Source: Roseomonas genomospecies 6 (GTDB lineage: Bacteria > Pseudomonadota > Alphaproteobacteria > Azospirillales > Azospirillaceae). Taken from it: 64,000 nucleotides of DNA. The notes beneath the pieces were generated by a model. It did no database searches and was not told where the DNA came from. It was given only the letters and a program-made list of their open reading frames with translations. Of the stretch, positions 1 to 7,629 are shown piece by piece. The number at the start of each line of letters is the position of its first letter. The first letter of the stretch is position 1. Made by a program: the position numbers and the translations under genes. Location of the stretch: contig NZ_QOKW01000021.1 of assembly GCF_008365375.1 (NCBI RefSeq), positions 49,426 to 113,425 on the forward strand, read 5' to 3'.

Positions 1-212
1 CGAAGTTCCTGCTGTCGCCGATGCCCGGCCTGCTCGTCTCGGTCGCCGTCACCGAGGGGCAGGAGGTCAAGGCCGGCGAGGTGCTGGCCGTGGTCGAGGC
101 GATGAAGATGGAAAACATCCTGCGCGCGGCGCAGGATGGCACGGTGTCCAAGGTGCACGCGACGCCCGGCTCCAGCCTGGCGGTCGATCAGAAGATCCTG
201 GAGTTCGCGTGA
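1..212 (+). CDS. pccA: Biotinyl C-terminus of acyl-CoA (propionyl-CoA) carboxylase alpha subunit, 5' partial
   Basis: The reading frame is open from base 3, so the gene enters from the left and only its last 69 or so residues are seen. They form a biotinyl/lipoyl carrier domain: the P-M-P-G-L start of the domain is followed by the biotinylation motif E-A-M-K-M-E-N, whose second lysine-flanking site is where biotin is attached. The domain swings CO2 between the biotin carboxylase and carboxyltransferase active sites. The same domain closes acetyl-, methylcrotonyl- and pyruvate carboxylases, so the substrate is inferred: methylmalonyl-CoA mutase lies two genes downstream, which favours propionyl-CoA carboxylase. 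The TGA stop is followed 39 bases later by bioY on the same strand. Confidence 0.75.
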   Translation, partial: KFLLSPMPGLLVSVAVTEGQEVKAGEVLAVVEAMKMENILRAAQDGTVSKVHATPGSSLAVDQKILEFA

Positions 213-251
213 GCCAAGCGGGCTCCGACAAAGAGGGAAAGGTGAAGGACG

Positions 252-845
252 ATGGCTTACGCAAACACGCTGACGCAGCGTGCCTCTTCGCTTCTTGAGA
301 CGGTCGCCCCGCGGGGCGGCCTGCTCACCGCCGCCACCGCGGCGGTTCTGGGCAGCCTGCTGCTGGCCGCCTCGGCCAAGGTGCAGGTGCCCTTCTGGCC
401 GGTTCCGATGACGATGCAGAGCATGGTCGTCATCCTGCTGGGCATGGCCTACGGCAGCCGCCTCGCCACGGCGACGGTGCTGCTGTACCTGCTCGAAGGT
501 CTGGCCGGCCTGCCGGTCTTCGCGGGTCCGGGCGCCGGCCCGGCCTACATGGCCGGTCCGACCGCCGGTTATCTGCTGGGCTTCGTTCTGGCCGCCGGTG
601 TCACCGGCTGGCTGGCCGAGCGCGGCTGGGACCGCAGCCCGGTCAAGGCCGTCGCCGCCCTGGCGATCGGCCATGCCCTGCTGTTCGTTCCGGGTGTCGC
701 CTGGATGGCCGTCCTGTTCGGCGGCGAGAAGGCCGTCGCTCTCGGTCTGACGCCGTTCCTGGCCGCCACGGTCCTGAAGACCGCGCTGGGTGCCGCGATC
801 ATGCAGGCCGCCTGGAAGGTCGTCACCCGCCGGTCGCAGGCGTAA
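252..845 (+). CDS. bioY: BioY-type biotin transporter substrate-binding membrane subunit
   Basis: The protein has 197 residues, the usual size for BioY, and about six hydrophobic segments. Family-typical stretches include V-P-F-W-P-V-P-M-T-M-Q near residue 45 and the G-P-T-A-G-Y-L-L-G-F segment near residue 100. BioY is the S-component of energy-coupling-factor biotin importers and can act alone in some bacteria; no bioM or bioN lies beside it here. It sits between a biotin-carrying carboxylase subunit and methylmalonyl-CoA mutase, so its likely job is to supply cofactor for the carboxylase. The ATG is preceded by a purine-rich AAGGTGAAGGACG site at normal spacing. Confidence 0.93.
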   Translation: MAYANTLTQRASSLLETVAPRGGLLTAATAAVLGSLLLAASAKVQVPFWPVPMTMQSMVVILLGMAYGSRLATATVLLYLLEGLAGLPVFAGPGAGPAYMAGPTAGYLLGFVLAAGVTGWLAERGWDRSPVKAVAALAIGHALLFVPGVAWMAVLFGGEKAVALGLTPFLAATVLKTALGAAIMQAAWKVVTRRSQA

Positions 846-856
846 GAGTACGGGTT

Positions 857-964
857 GCGCTTGCCCCCACCCTAACCCTCCCCCGCTGGGCGGGGGAGGG
901 GACTTGGGGCACCCCATCTCCCTCCCCCGCCCAGCGGGGGAGGGCCGGGGTGGGGGCAAGCGCC
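857..964. repeat. REP-like long inverted repeat (family A)
   Basis: Two facing arms of about 45 bases fill most of the 178-base gap between bioY and the mutase gene. Each arm pairs a short hairpin of C-rich and G-rich runs (CCCTCCCCCGC with GCGGGGGAGGG) with the outer arm GCTTGCCCCCACC. The whole can fold into one long cruciform. Single or double copies of the same unit recur near 3.2 kb and 27.2 kb. No T-run follows, so a simple terminator role is not shown. Confidence 0.85.
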
Positions 965-1023
965 CCACCATTTTCATTCATCGTTCCAAATAATTGAACC
1001 ACGCGGTGTCGAGGAGGCGTCCC

Positions 1024-3177
1024 ATGTCCGAGTTTCCGAAGAAGACCCAGGCCGACTGGCAGGCGCTCGCCGCCAAGGATCTCGGCGCCAGCGGGACGCC
1101 CGACGATCTGGTCTGGAAGACTCCGGAGGGGCTGGACGTCAAGGCCCTCTACACCGCCGACGATCTTGAAGGTCTGGAACTGGACAGCCTGCCCGGCTTT
1201 CCGCCCTTCACCCGCGGCCCGCGCGCCACGATGTACGCGGTGAAGCCCTGGACCATCCGCCAGTACGCCGGCTTCTCCACTGCCGAGGAATCCAACGCCT
1301 TCTACAAGGCGAACCTGAAGGCCGGGCAGATGGGCCTGTCGGTCGCCTTCGACCTCGCCACCCATCGCGGCTATGACAGCGACCACCCGCGCGTCGTCGG
1401 TGACGTGGGCAAGGCCGGTGTCGCCATCGACAGCGTCGAGGACATGAAGATCCTCTTCGACGGCATCCCGCTCGACAAGATGTCGGTGTCGATGACCATG
1501 AACGGCGCGGTGCTGCCGATCCTCGCCGGCTACATCGTCGCGGCGGAAGAGCAGGGCGTCAGCCAGGACAAGCTGAGCGGGACCATCCAGAACGACATCC
1601 TCAAGGAGTTCATGGTCCGCAACACCTACATCTACCCGCCCGAACCCTCGATGCGGATCATCGCGGACATCATCGAGTACACGGCGCTGAACATGCCGAA
1701 GTTCAACTCGATCTCGATCTCCGGCTACCACATGCAGGAAGCCGGGGCGACGGCGGTGCAGGAGCTGGCCTTCACCATCGCCGACGGCCTCGAATACGTC
1801 CGCGCCGCCATGTCGAAGGGGCTTCCGGTCGACAAGTTCGCGCCGCGCCTGTCCTTCTTCTTCTCCATCGGCATGAACTTCTTCATGGAGATCGCCAAGC
1901 TGCGCGCCGCGCGCCTGCTGTGGTCCACCCTGATGAAGCAGAAGTTCGATCCGAAGGACGCCCGCTCGCTGGCCTTGCGCACCCATTGCCAGACCTCCGG
2001 CGTCAGCTTGACCGAGCAGGACCCCTACAACAACGTCATCCGCACCACCATCGAGGCGATGGCCGCGGTGCTGGGCGGCACCCAGTCGCTGCACACCAAC
2101 GCCTTCGACGAGGCGCTGGGCCTGCCGACCAAATTCTCCGCCCGCATCGCCCGCAACACCCAGCTCATCATCGCCGAGGAGTCGGGGGTCACCAACGTGG
2201 TCGATCCGCTGGGCGGCTCCTACTACATCGAGAATCTGACCCACAGCCTCGCCAACGCCGCGCTCGACCTCATCAACAAGGTCGAGGATCTGGGCGGCAT
2301 GACCAAGGCGGTGGACAGCGGCATGCCCAAGCTGCTGATCGAGGAGGCCGCCGCCCGCCGTCAGGCCCGCGTCGATCGTGGCGAGGAGGTGATCGTCGGC
2401 GTCAACAAGTACCGTCCGGAAAACCCCGAGATGGTCGACGTGCTGGACATCGACAACACCGCGGTCCGCGAGTCCCAGATCGCCCGCCTCAACCAGGTCC
2501 GCGCCGGCCGCGACGACGCCAAGTGCCGCGCCGCCCTGGAGGCCCTGACCAAGGCCGCTGCGGAGAAGTCCGGCAACCTGCTGGCCCTGTCGGTGGAGGC
2601 CACCCGAGCCCGCGCCACGGTCGGCGAGATTTCCGACGCTCTGGAGAAGGCCTTCACCCGCCATGTGGCGGTCATCCGCTCCGTCTCCGGCGTCTACGGT
2701 GCCGCCTACGAGGGCGACGAGGGCTTCAAGAAGATCCAGGAGGAGGTGTCCGCCTTCGCCGCCGAGGAAGGCCGCCGCCCGCGCATCCTCGTCGTGAAGA
2801 TGGGCCAGGACGGCCACGACCGCGGCGCCAAGGTGATCGCCACCAGCTTCGCCGACATCGGCTTCGACGTGGACATCGGGCCGCTGTTCCAGACCCCGGA
2901 CGAGGCCGCCCGTCAGGCGGTGGAGAACGACGTGCACGTCATCGGCGTGTCGTCGCAGGCCGCCGGCCACAAGACCCTGGTCCCGCAACTGGTCGAGGAG
3001 CTTCGCAAGCAGGGCGCCGGGGACATTCTGGTGGTCTGCGGCGGCGTGATCCCGCCCCAGGATTACGACTATCTCTACAAGGCCGGTGCGGCGGCGATCT
3101 ACGGCCCCGGCACCAACATCCCGAAGGCGGCGTCCGACATCCTGTCGATCCTGCGCAAGCAGAAGGCCGCGGCGTAA
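1024..3177 (+). CDS. scpA: Methylmalonyl-CoA mutase, adenosylcobalamin-dependent, single-chain form
   Basis: The enzyme converts (R)-methylmalonyl-CoA to succinyl-CoA, the last step of propionyl-CoA entry into the TCA cycle. The 717-residue chain has the mutase TIM-barrel in residues 1-550 or so and a cobalamin-binding domain at the C-terminus. The B12 signature D-G-H-D-R-G is visible, with the axial-ligand histidine near residue 598, followed by later G-V-S-S and G-G-V-I-P motifs. The frame is open 30 bases further upstream, but the ATG at 1024 is chosen because GAGGAGG precedes it at 6-7 bases and the N-terminus then matches the family. It follows the carboxylase end and bioY on the same strand, so the three genes make one propionate-assimilation unit, although a long REP lies between. 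Confidence 0.96.
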   Translation: MSEFPKKTQADWQALAAKDLGASGTPDDLVWKTPEGLDVKALYTADDLEGLELDSLPGFPPFTRGPRATMYAVKPWTIRQYAGFSTAEESNAFYKANLKAGQMGLSVAFDLATHRGYDSDHPRVVGDVGKAGVAIDSVEDMKILFDGIPLDKMSVSMTMNGAVLPILAGYIVAAEEQGVSQDKLSGTIQNDILKEFMVRNTYIYPPEPSMRIIADIIEYTALNMPKFNSISISGYHMQEAGATAVQELAFTIADGLEYVRAAMSKGLPVDKFAPRLSFFFSIGMNFFMEIAKLRAARLLWSTLMKQKFDPKDARSLALRTHCQTSGVSLTEQDPYNNVIRTTIEAMAAVLGGTQSLHTNAFDEALGLPTKFSARIARNTQLIIAEESGVTNVVDPLGGSYYIENLTHSLANAALDLINKVEDLGGMTKAVDSGMPKLLIEEAAARRQARVDRGEEVIVGVNKYRPENPEMVDVLDIDNTAVRESQIARLNQVRAGRDDAKCRAALEALTKAAAEKSGNLLALSVEATRARATVGEISDALEKAFTRHVAVIRSVSGVYGAAYEGDEGFKKIQEEVSAFAAEEGRRPRILVVKMGQDGHDRGAKVIATSFADIGFDVDIGPLFQTPDEAARQAVENDVHVIGVSSQAAGHKTLVPQLVEELRKQGAGDILVVCGGVIPPQDYDYLYKAGAAAIYGPGTNIPKAASDILSILRKQKAAA

Positions 3178-3193
3178 CCTCGGCCTGCACTTT

Positions 3194-3236
3194 TCCCCTC
3201 CCCCGCCCAGCGGGGGAGGGTTAGGGTGGGGGCTCC
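3194..3236. repeat. REP-like hairpin (family A, single unit)
   Basis: A compact hairpin (CCCTCCCCCGC, short loop, GCGGGGGAGGG) is followed by the TTAGGGTGGGGG arm. It sits in the 82-base gap between the mutase stop and the next start codon. It equals one arm of the repeat at 857-964. Confidence 0.8.
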
Positions 3237-3259
3237 GTCCAGAACGCACCCCACCTCCC

Positions 3260-3952
3260 TTGACCATCGCCGCCGAAACCGACCTCTACGCTCCCGTCAA
3301 AGCCTTCCTCGAAGCCCAGGGCTATGACGTGAAGGCTGAAATCCACGGCTGCGACCTCGTGGCGGTGCGCGGGGCCGAGCCGCCGCTGATCGTCGAACTG
3401 AAGAAGCGCTTCACGCTGGACCTGCTGCTTCAGGGGGTGGACCGGCTCGCCCTGACCGACACCGTGTATCTCGCCGTGCCGCAGCCCGGGCGCAAGGCCA
3501 GCGGCGCGTCGCCTCACGACAGCGGGGTGCGAAAGCTGTGCCGGCGGCTGGGCGTCGGGCTGCTGGTCGTGGACACCGGTCGGGCGGCGGGGCACGAGGT
3601 GGAGGTTCTGCTCGACCCCGTTCCCTACAGCCCGCGCAAGGACAGGAAGCGCACCGCCCGCCTGCTGGGGGAGCACGCCCGGCGCCGGGGCGATCCCAAT
3701 CGCGGCGGGTCCACCCGCGTGCCCATCGTCACCGCCTACCGCCAGGACGCGCTGCGCTGCGCCCGGCTGTTGCAGGGCGGTCCGCTGTCGCTGAAGGCGC
3801 TGCGCGCCGCCGGGGCGCCGAAGGACGCAGCGGCGATTCTCCAGCGCAACGTCTACGGCTGGTTCGAGCGGATCGCCAAGGGCACTTACGGGTTGAGCGA
3901 GGCCGGCATCCAGGGCGTGGAGACCTTCGCCCACGCTCTCGCGGCCGAGTAG
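3260..3952 (+). CDS. DUF2161 family protein with a PD-(D/E)XK-type nuclease core
   Basis: The product is 230 residues when begun at the TTG at 3260 (T-I-A-A-E-T-D-L-Y). The frame continues upstream, but there it runs through the REP hairpin and the mutase gene, so that part is taken as non-coding. The N-terminal half has the pattern of a restriction-endonuclease-like fold: a helix, G-C-D-L-V-A-V, and then V-E-L-K-K-R, which gives the D...ExK set of metal-binding residues. The C-terminal part looks like a winged-helix-type domain (L-S-L-K-A-L-R-A-A-G-A-P...). Members are common in alphaproteobacteria and are often labelled as phosphodiesterases, but no function is established. It may be transcribed with the mutase gene. 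TTG is the only reasonable start. Confidence 0.7.
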   Translation: MTIAAETDLYAPVKAFLEAQGYDVKAEIHGCDLVAVRGAEPPLIVELKKRFTLDLLLQGVDRLALTDTVYLAVPQPGRKASGASPHDSGVRKLCRRLGVGLLVVDTGRAAGHEVEVLLDPVPYSPRKDRKRTARLLGEHARRRGDPNRGGSTRVPIVTAYRQDALRCARLLQGGPLSLKALRAAGAPKDAAAILQRNVYGWFERIAKGTYGLSEAGIQGVETFAHALAAE

Positions 3953-3959
3953 GCGTCCC

Positions 3960-6122
3960 TTACCGCGCCGACGCGCACCAGCGCCGCCAGAGTTTGCGGA
4001 AGGCGGCCTCGTAGGCGCGGGCCAGCGCCGGGACGTCGCCGAGCGGGGAGGCCGCGACACGGCCCCGCAAACCGGCGCGCAGGGCGGCCAGCGCGTCGAG
4101 GTCGGCGGCCAGCGCCGCCGCGCGGGCGGCGTAGGCGTCGGCATTGGGGGCGATCAGGTCCGGCAGTCCGGCGGAGGTCATGATGGCGCCGCCGACCCGC
4201 GCGATTCCCAGGTCGCGGGGGCGCCCCGCCGGAACCACCACGGGCACCCCCATCCACAGCGCCTCGCAGGTCGTCGTGTGGCCGTTGTAGGGGGTGGGGT
4301 CCAGCCCGATGTCCACATCGTTGTAATCGGCGAAGTTGGCGCGGATGCCGGAGGGCGGCAGGCGAAGCTCCAGCCGGTCCGCCGTCACGCCGTGGCGGGC
4401 GAACAGCCCGATCAGATGGGCGCGCGAGGCCGGATCGCGCATCGCCTTGTATTTCAGCAGCAGGCGGGAGCCGGGAACGGCCTTCAGGGCGCCCGCCCAC
4501 AGGTCCGCCGTCTCCTCGGTGATCTTGCTGGGGTTGTTGAAGGAGCCGAACGTGACGAAACCGTTGCGCAGCGCGGGCAGGGGTCCGACCTCCGGCGCTT
4601 CCGGAGGCCCCTGATAGGCCCAGGAGAAGCGGGGGAGCCGCAGCAACGGCTCGGCGTAATGCGCCTCCTCGCCCGGCGGGGCGAGCAGGGCGTCAGTGAT
4701 GCAGGCGTCGAAGCGGTCGATGCCGGTCGTCACGATGACCACCGCCGTGGTCACCTGCACCGGCGCCGGGCGCCGGGTGAAGACGCCCAAACGGTTGCCC
4801 GCCGTGTGGGCGGCCAGATCGACCAGCACGTCCACACCGTCCTGCCTTATCCGGGAGGCCAGTTCCTCCTCGGTCAGCGGAGCCGCCTCGCACCAGCGGT
4901 CGGCCAGGGCGCGGAAACGATCCGTCTTGGCGTCGGGGGCGGTGACGGTCGAATAGAACAGCAGTTCCACCGCCGACCGGTCGAAGGCGCGGAACAGCGG
5001 CTCCATGTAGAAGGAGAAGGCGTGGTGGCGGAAATCGCCGGACACCAACCCGATGCGCAGGCGGCGCTCCGGGTCGGGATCGTTCGCCGGGCGCGGCATG
5101 GGCTCCGCGACCGCGAAACGTTCCGCCCAGCGCCGCGACTCCTTCAGAAGGTCCGGGCCATCCTGACCGCTGCGGTAGAGCAGGGCGCACAGGTGGCGGC
5201 TGCGCGCGTCGCGGTCGTCGGGGTTGAGCCGGACGGCCCGGCGGAGCAGCGGAAGCGACTCCTCCACCCGCCCCATCAACCCCAGCGCCCCCGCGAGATT
5301 GCTGAACGCCCCGGCATGCCCCGGTTGCAGCGCGAGTGCCCGCCGCGCCGCCTCCGCCGCCGCGCCGTAGCGTCCCATGGCCTCGGCGGCGGCGGACAGG
5401 TTGACCCAGCCATCGACATGGCCGGGCTGCACCGCCAGCGCCCGCCGGCAGGCGGCGGCGCCGTCCGCGGAGCGCCCGGCTTCGTCGAGCAGCAGGCCCA
5501 GGTTGCTCAAGGCTTCGGCATGGCCGGGGTCGAGCGCCAGCGTGCGGCGGAACTCCCGCAGGGCACAGGTCCGGTCGCCCAGCGCGTAGAGCGCCGCCGC
5601 GCGGTCGAAGCGGATGCCCGCGTCGTCCGGCATCAGCCGCACCGACCGCGCCAGCAGCGCCGCGGCCTCCGCCCGCCCGCCGGCGTCGCGGTGGGGCCGC
5701 GCCATGATCTGCAACAGCAGGGCCGCGCGGCCCGACGCGCGGTGGTCGCCGGGCACCAGCCGCACCGCGCGCTCCAGCGCCGTGACCGCCGCTTCGCGTC
5801 GATGGGTGCCGCCATGGGGCAGGGCGTTGCCGAACCGGTACCAGCCCTCCGCCGAGGCGGGAGCCAGCGACAGGGCGCGGCGATAGGCCGCCGCCGCCCG
5901 CTCGGGCTGCCCTGCGGCGTCCAGAATGTTGGCGAGGTTGGACGGATAATCCGCCGCGTCGGGACGCAGCGCCATGGCCTCGCCGATCAGTGCCGCGGCT
6001 TGCTCCACGCGCCCGGTCTGCCCACACAGCACGCCGAGCAGGTGCCGCGCGTCCGCCTGCTCCGGATCGGCGTCCAGGATGCGCCCGTACAGGATCTCCG
6101 CCTCGGCCAACCGTCCGTTCAT
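3960..6122 (-). CDS. TPR-repeat O-GlcNAc transferase-like protein (SPINDLY family, GT41)
   Basis: This 720-residue protein has about nine or ten tetratricopeptide repeats in residues 1-330, with recurring A-x-x-x-L-G-x-x-L and alanine-rich helices. A GT41-type glycosyltransferase region follows, recognisable by R-I-G-L-V-S-G-D-F-R-H-H-A near residue 365, F-N-N-P-S-K-I near 555 and Y-N-G-H-T-T-T-C-E-A-L-W-M-G near 640. Bacterial SPINDLY-like enzymes are thought to glycosylate proteins such as flagellin or other surface proteins; the acceptor here is unknown. The ATG at 6122 is used because no start codon precedes it in frame, although the upstream frame also translates to a TPR-like helix, so a slightly longer protein is possible. 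It converges with the DUF2161 gene, 7 bases apart. Confidence 0.85.
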   Translation of the reverse strand: MNGRLAEAEILYGRILDADPEQADARHLLGVLCGQTGRVEQAAALIGEAMALRPDAADYPSNLANILDAAGQPERAAAAYRRALSLAPASAEGWYRFGNALPHGGTHRREAAVTALERAVRLVPGDHRASGRAALLLQIMARPHRDAGGRAEAAALLARSVRLMPDDAGIRFDRAAALYALGDRTCALREFRRTLALDPGHAEALSNLGLLLDEAGRSADGAAACRRALAVQPGHVDGWVNLSAAAEAMGRYGAAAEAARRALALQPGHAGAFSNLAGALGLMGRVEESLPLLRRAVRLNPDDRDARSRHLCALLYRSGQDGPDLLKESRRWAERFAVAEPMPRPANDPDPERRLRIGLVSGDFRHHAFSFYMEPLFRAFDRSAVELLFYSTVTAPDAKTDRFRALADRWCEAAPLTEEELASRIRQDGVDVLVDLAAHTAGNRLGVFTRRPAPVQVTTAVVIVTTGIDRFDACITDALLAPPGEEAHYAEPLLRLPRFSWAYQGPPEAPEVGPLPALRNGFVTFGSFNNPSKITEETADLWAGALKAVPGSRLLLKYKAMRDPASRAHLIGLFARHGVTADRLELRLPPSGIRANFADYNDVDIGLDPTPYNGHTTTCEALWMGVPVVVPAGRPRDLGIARVGGAIMTSAGLPDLIAPNADAYAARAAALAADLDALAALRAGLRGRVAASPLGDVPALARAYEAAFRKLWRRWCASAR

Positions 6123-6255
6123 GTGGTGGTCGAGAGCGGCGGCGAGGGCTTCGGCTATGGTCGCCAGGGCGGGCCTCCGGTGTCCGGGTGCGCGGTTGAG
6201 GGTCGGAAGTTCTTTTCGCCCATCGCGGCCCGTCCGTCCACTGCCGGACGGGCGC

Positions 6256-7629
6256 TCATTCGACGAAATCCTCGCGGCTGAGCCCGTAGCGTTTCAGCTT
6301 GTCGTAGAAGGTCTTGCGGGGAATGTTCAGCGCCTCGATGGCGGCCTTCACGCTGCCCTTGGCACGCGCCAGTTCGCTTTCGATCAGGCTCTTCTCGAAC
6401 AGGTCCACGCGCTCCGCCAGCGACAGGCCGTTGGCCGCCGGGGGTGGAGCGGCGGCGCCCACTGCGGACAGCGCGTCGTCCAACCCCAGGACAAAGCGGT
6501 CGGCGGCGTTGCGCAACTCGCGGACGTTGCCGGGCCAGTCGTGGGCCATCAGCCGCTGCACCTGCGCCGGGGACGGCGCGCGCGGCTCGCGGTTGTAGCG
6601 GGCGGCGGCCTGGACGACGAAATGCTGGAACAGCAGGGGAATGTCGTCGCGGCGGTCGCGCAGCGGCGGGATGGTCACCACGACGACGTTGAGGCGGTAA
6701 TAGAGGTCCTCGCGGAACTTGCCCTCGCTGGCCGCCTTGCGCAGGTCCACCTTGGTCGCGGCGACGACGCGCAGGTCCACGGGGATCAGTTCGTTCGAGC
6801 CCAGCGGCTCGACCACCCGCTCCTGGATCACCCGCAGCAGCTTGACCTGGAGCGACAGCGGCATGCTCTCGATCTCGTCCAGGAAGAGGGTGCCGCCGCT
6901 GGCGTGCTCGATCCGTCCGATGCGGCGCTTGCCGGCCCCGGTGAAGGCCCCGGCCTCATGCCCGAACAGTTCGCTTTCGAAGATCGCCTCGGGCATCGCC
7001 CCGCAGTTCAGGGCGACGAAAGGGTTCTTGCGGCGGATGCTGCCGGCGTGGAGCGCGCGGGCGACCATTTCCTTGCCCGTTCCGGTCTCGCCCAGCACCA
7101 GCACGTCGGCGTCGGTGTCGGCCACGGCGGCGATGGCCCCGCGCAGCCGCTCGATCCCCGGCGTCCGCCCGACGATGGGGGAGGCGTCCCCGGCGGGCAG
7201 TCCGGCCAGCCGGTCGCGCAGGAGCCGGTTCTCCAGGACCAGCCGGCGCTTCTCCACCGCGCGCCGCGTCACCTCGACCAGCCGGTCCGACGGGAAGGGT
7301 TTTTCCAGGAAGTCGTAGGCGCCGCGCCGCATCGCTTCCACCGCCATCGGCACGTCGCCGTGGCCGGTGATGAGGATGACCGGCAGCTCGGGGTCCAGCG
7401 CCAGGGCGCGTTCCATCAGTTCCAGGCCGTCCATCTGCGGCATGCGCACGTCGGTGACCAGAGCGCCGGGCCAGTCGCGGCCCAGATGCCGCAGGGCGCG
7501 CTCCGCCCCGTCGCAGGCGGTGACGTCGAAGCCCGCAAGCTCCAGCGCCTGCTGCCCGGCGAGGCGGACGGCCCGCTCGTCGTCCACGAAAAGGACGGAG
7601 CCGCCCGTGGCGATGCTGCCGGTCGTCAT
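6256..7629 (-). CDS. dctD: C4-dicarboxylate response regulator DctD, sigma-54 activator
   Basis: The 457-residue protein has a receiver domain in residues 10-125 with phospho-acceptor Asp60 (A-L-V-T-D-V-R-M-P). An AAA+ domain follows with Walker A G-E-T-G-T-G-K-E near 180-187 and the sigma-54 contact loop G-A-F-T-G-A near 227-232. A Fis-type helix-turn-helix ends the protein (L-N-I-P-R-K-T-F-Y-D-K-L-K). It activates RNA polymerase-sigma54 at dctA when phosphorylated by DctB. The frame is open for a further 1.1 kb upstream, but the ATG at 7629 gives the correct receiver N-terminus. It overlaps the dctB stop in an ATGA junction, so the two genes are translationally coupled. Confidence 0.95.
   Translation of the reverse strand: MTTGSIATGGSVLFVDDERAVRLAGQQALELAGFDVTACDGAERALRHLGRDWPGALVTDVRMPQMDGLELMERALALDPELPVILITGHGDVPMAVEAMRRGAYDFLEKPFPSDRLVEVTRRAVEKRRLVLENRLLRDRLAGLPAGDASPIVGRTPGIERLRGAIAAVADTDADVLVLGETGTGKEMVARALHAGSIRRKNPFVALNCGAMPEAIFESELFGHEAGAFTGAGKRRIGRIEHASGGTLFLDEIESMPLSLQVKLLRVIQERVVEPLGSNELIPVDLRVVAATKVDLRKAASEGKFREDLYYRLNVVVVTIPPLRDRRDDIPLLFQHFVVQAAARYNREPRAPSPAQVQRLMAHDWPGNVRELRNAADRFVLGLDDALSAVGAAAPPPAANGLSLAERVDLFEKSLIESELARAKGSVKAAIEALNIPRKTFYDKLKRYGLSREDFVE

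Noticed and set aside
857..964. CRISPR array or attenuator
   Set aside because: The repeats are palindromic, too few and without regular unique spacers. No cas genes are present and there is no T-run for a terminator, so REP-like repeat is the better label.
823..3267. Long open frame (about 814 codons) antisense to methylmalonyl-CoA mutase
   Set aside because: It is histidine-, valine- and arginine-rich antisense translation, a normal result of high-GC codon bias opposite a strongly recognised gene, with no domain of its own. The same holds for the long frames opposite pflB, maeB, tssM and others.
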